Assembly: GCA_026874595.1 (NCBI GenBank)
Contig: CM049314.1
Location: 11,834,729 to 11,898,728, forward strand
Direction: 5' to 3'
DNA length: 64,000 nucleotides
DNA from: Sipunculus nudus
Lineage: Eukaryota > Annelida > Sipuncula > Golfingiida > Sipunculidae
A program made the translations under genes and the position numbers. Under the pieces are notes generated by a model that did no database searches, was not told the origin of the DNA, and saw nothing but the letters and a program-made list of their open reading frames with translations. Positions 63,201-64,000 of this stretch are shown piece by piece (position 1 is the stretch's first letter; each line of letters opens with the position of its first letter).

Positions 63201-63419
63201 TGGATACAGACGCACAAATGGACGCTGGGCAGAGAGGAAAGGTCAGAGGTCAAGGCCAATTGGTTAGGCACCAGTTCATATGTGACCTGATAATTGTGTA
63301 AGTGTCGGAAAAATCTGTCCAGTAGTCTCAGAGGAGTTATCTGGAAACGAACGTGGCAGCAGCGGAACCCGGTCAAAAACATAGTATCAATAAGAAAAAC
63401 AATAATCAAGAAGAAAAAC

Positions 63420-63480
63420 AAAACTGTAAACTTTTATTAACTGCAGTATGTTTCACGGGATGAAACCTGATCTTCAGGTG
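63420..63480. repeat. Possible retroelement end
   Basis: TTTATTAACTGCAG followed by TTTCACGGGATGAAACCTGA and TCTTCAGGTGC resembles termini of Penelope-like or RTE-type elements. This is weak and single-copy in the window. Confidence 0.2.
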
Positions 63481-63738
63481 CATGTTACTTGAATGGACCT
63501 AAAGGCATAGTTTGCAAAGATTAGACGTTACAAGATTATGGTCTGTCTGTATCGGACAGAGTGGAAAGTGAATTGCTTGTCCTTGATCCTATTGTGCCAG
63601 GGGAAAACAATGCAATTTGTCGGGGAACATGCAAGGTATGAAACCAGTCAGAAGAATAGGGTTTGTATAAATGCTAACTTCTAAAGTGTTTTAAAAGTGA
63701 ATTTGTTTTGATGGCAGCATTTAGAGATAATTTTAGAA

Positions 63739-63836
63739 ACAAGGGACCCATGGGTCACGGCGCTCAGCTGATCGTGATTGTACTATAAATGTTTCTCCAC
63801 TGTGATACTATATCGACTTATAGTCAGCTGAGCAAA
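63739..63836 (+). repeat. Short R2/R1-type repeat end
   Basis: AACAAGGGACCCATGGGTCA (63739) runs through CTCAGCTGA and TGATACTATATCGACTTATA to AGTCAGCTGAGCAAAAAAA. It combines the end motif of the copy at 41226-41300 with the 3' half of the R1 hairpin, so the two families share a terminal module. Confidence 0.6.
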
Positions 63837-64000
63837 AAAATTTATATATGATATATATTATATAATATATAAATATTTATGTGCAACATTTTAAAAAAAT
63901 AAATTAATGAAACTGCAATTATTAATGAGTAAAATACTGTTCATTTTATCCACTGATGGTCTATTACATTTTAAAATAGCTACTCTGTTTATTGTTTAAA

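Noticed and set aside
1-64000. CRISPR arrays, prokaryotic operons, tRNA or rRNA genes
   Set aside because: The sequence is clearly intron-containing eukaryotic DNA; the repeats are microsatellites, minisatellites and transposon relics. No cloverleaf or rRNA sequence was recognised by eye, though a tRNA scan was not run.

Overview
This is AT-rich eukaryotic nuclear DNA. Genes are split into short phase-conserved exons, introns carry long (AT)n and (CT)n tracts, and several dispersed repeat families are present. The repeat style and protein sequences suggest a lophotrochozoan animal, most likely a bivalve mollusc. That placement is inference; no rRNA or mitochondrial marker is present. All gene models were built by hand from exon homology, GT/GC-AG borders and phase arithmetic.

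Region 1 (1-33 kb) is a cluster of paralogous 12-TM major facilitator superfamily (MFS) transporters of the oxalate:formate-antiporter / monocarboxylate-carrier type. Gene A (+) enters from the left edge; only its last five exons are present (2-1643). A single orphan copy of its terminal exon sits at 6254-6378. Gene B (+) is complete: 11 exons, 12012-17644, 472 codons. Gene C (-) runs 33055 to 22628 and converges on gene B; ten of the eleven expected exons are visible and exon 10 is not found. Exon lengths and phases are nearly identical between B and C, so the cluster arose by tandem and inverted duplication. The 3' flanks are also duplicated, including a shared (AT)n tract. A decayed LINE fragment lies at about 3.9-4.7 kb.

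Region 2 (33-40 kb) is intergenic. It holds a 1.1-kb foldback (inverted repeat with arms of about 300 bp) and several repeat families.

Region 3 (40.3-61.3 kb and beyond) is a DEAD-box RNA helicase of the DDX49 (yeast Dbp8) type on the minus strand. Eleven exons are visible, encoding 412 residues; the first exon (Q motif) lies outside the window or was not found. Its large introns hold a 3.85-kb inverted-repeat DNA transposon relic, copies of a repeat family ending in a strong hairpin, and degenerate tandem repeats.

The most striking object is a 1.95-kb minisatellite at 53006-54954. Its 63-bp unit is the intron 3' end plus the first 37 nt of a DDX49 exon. The gene therefore carries 31 tandem copies of one 3' splice site together with twelve codons of a conserved helicase segment. 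The period is a multiple of three, and four single-base deletions break the frame at defined places.
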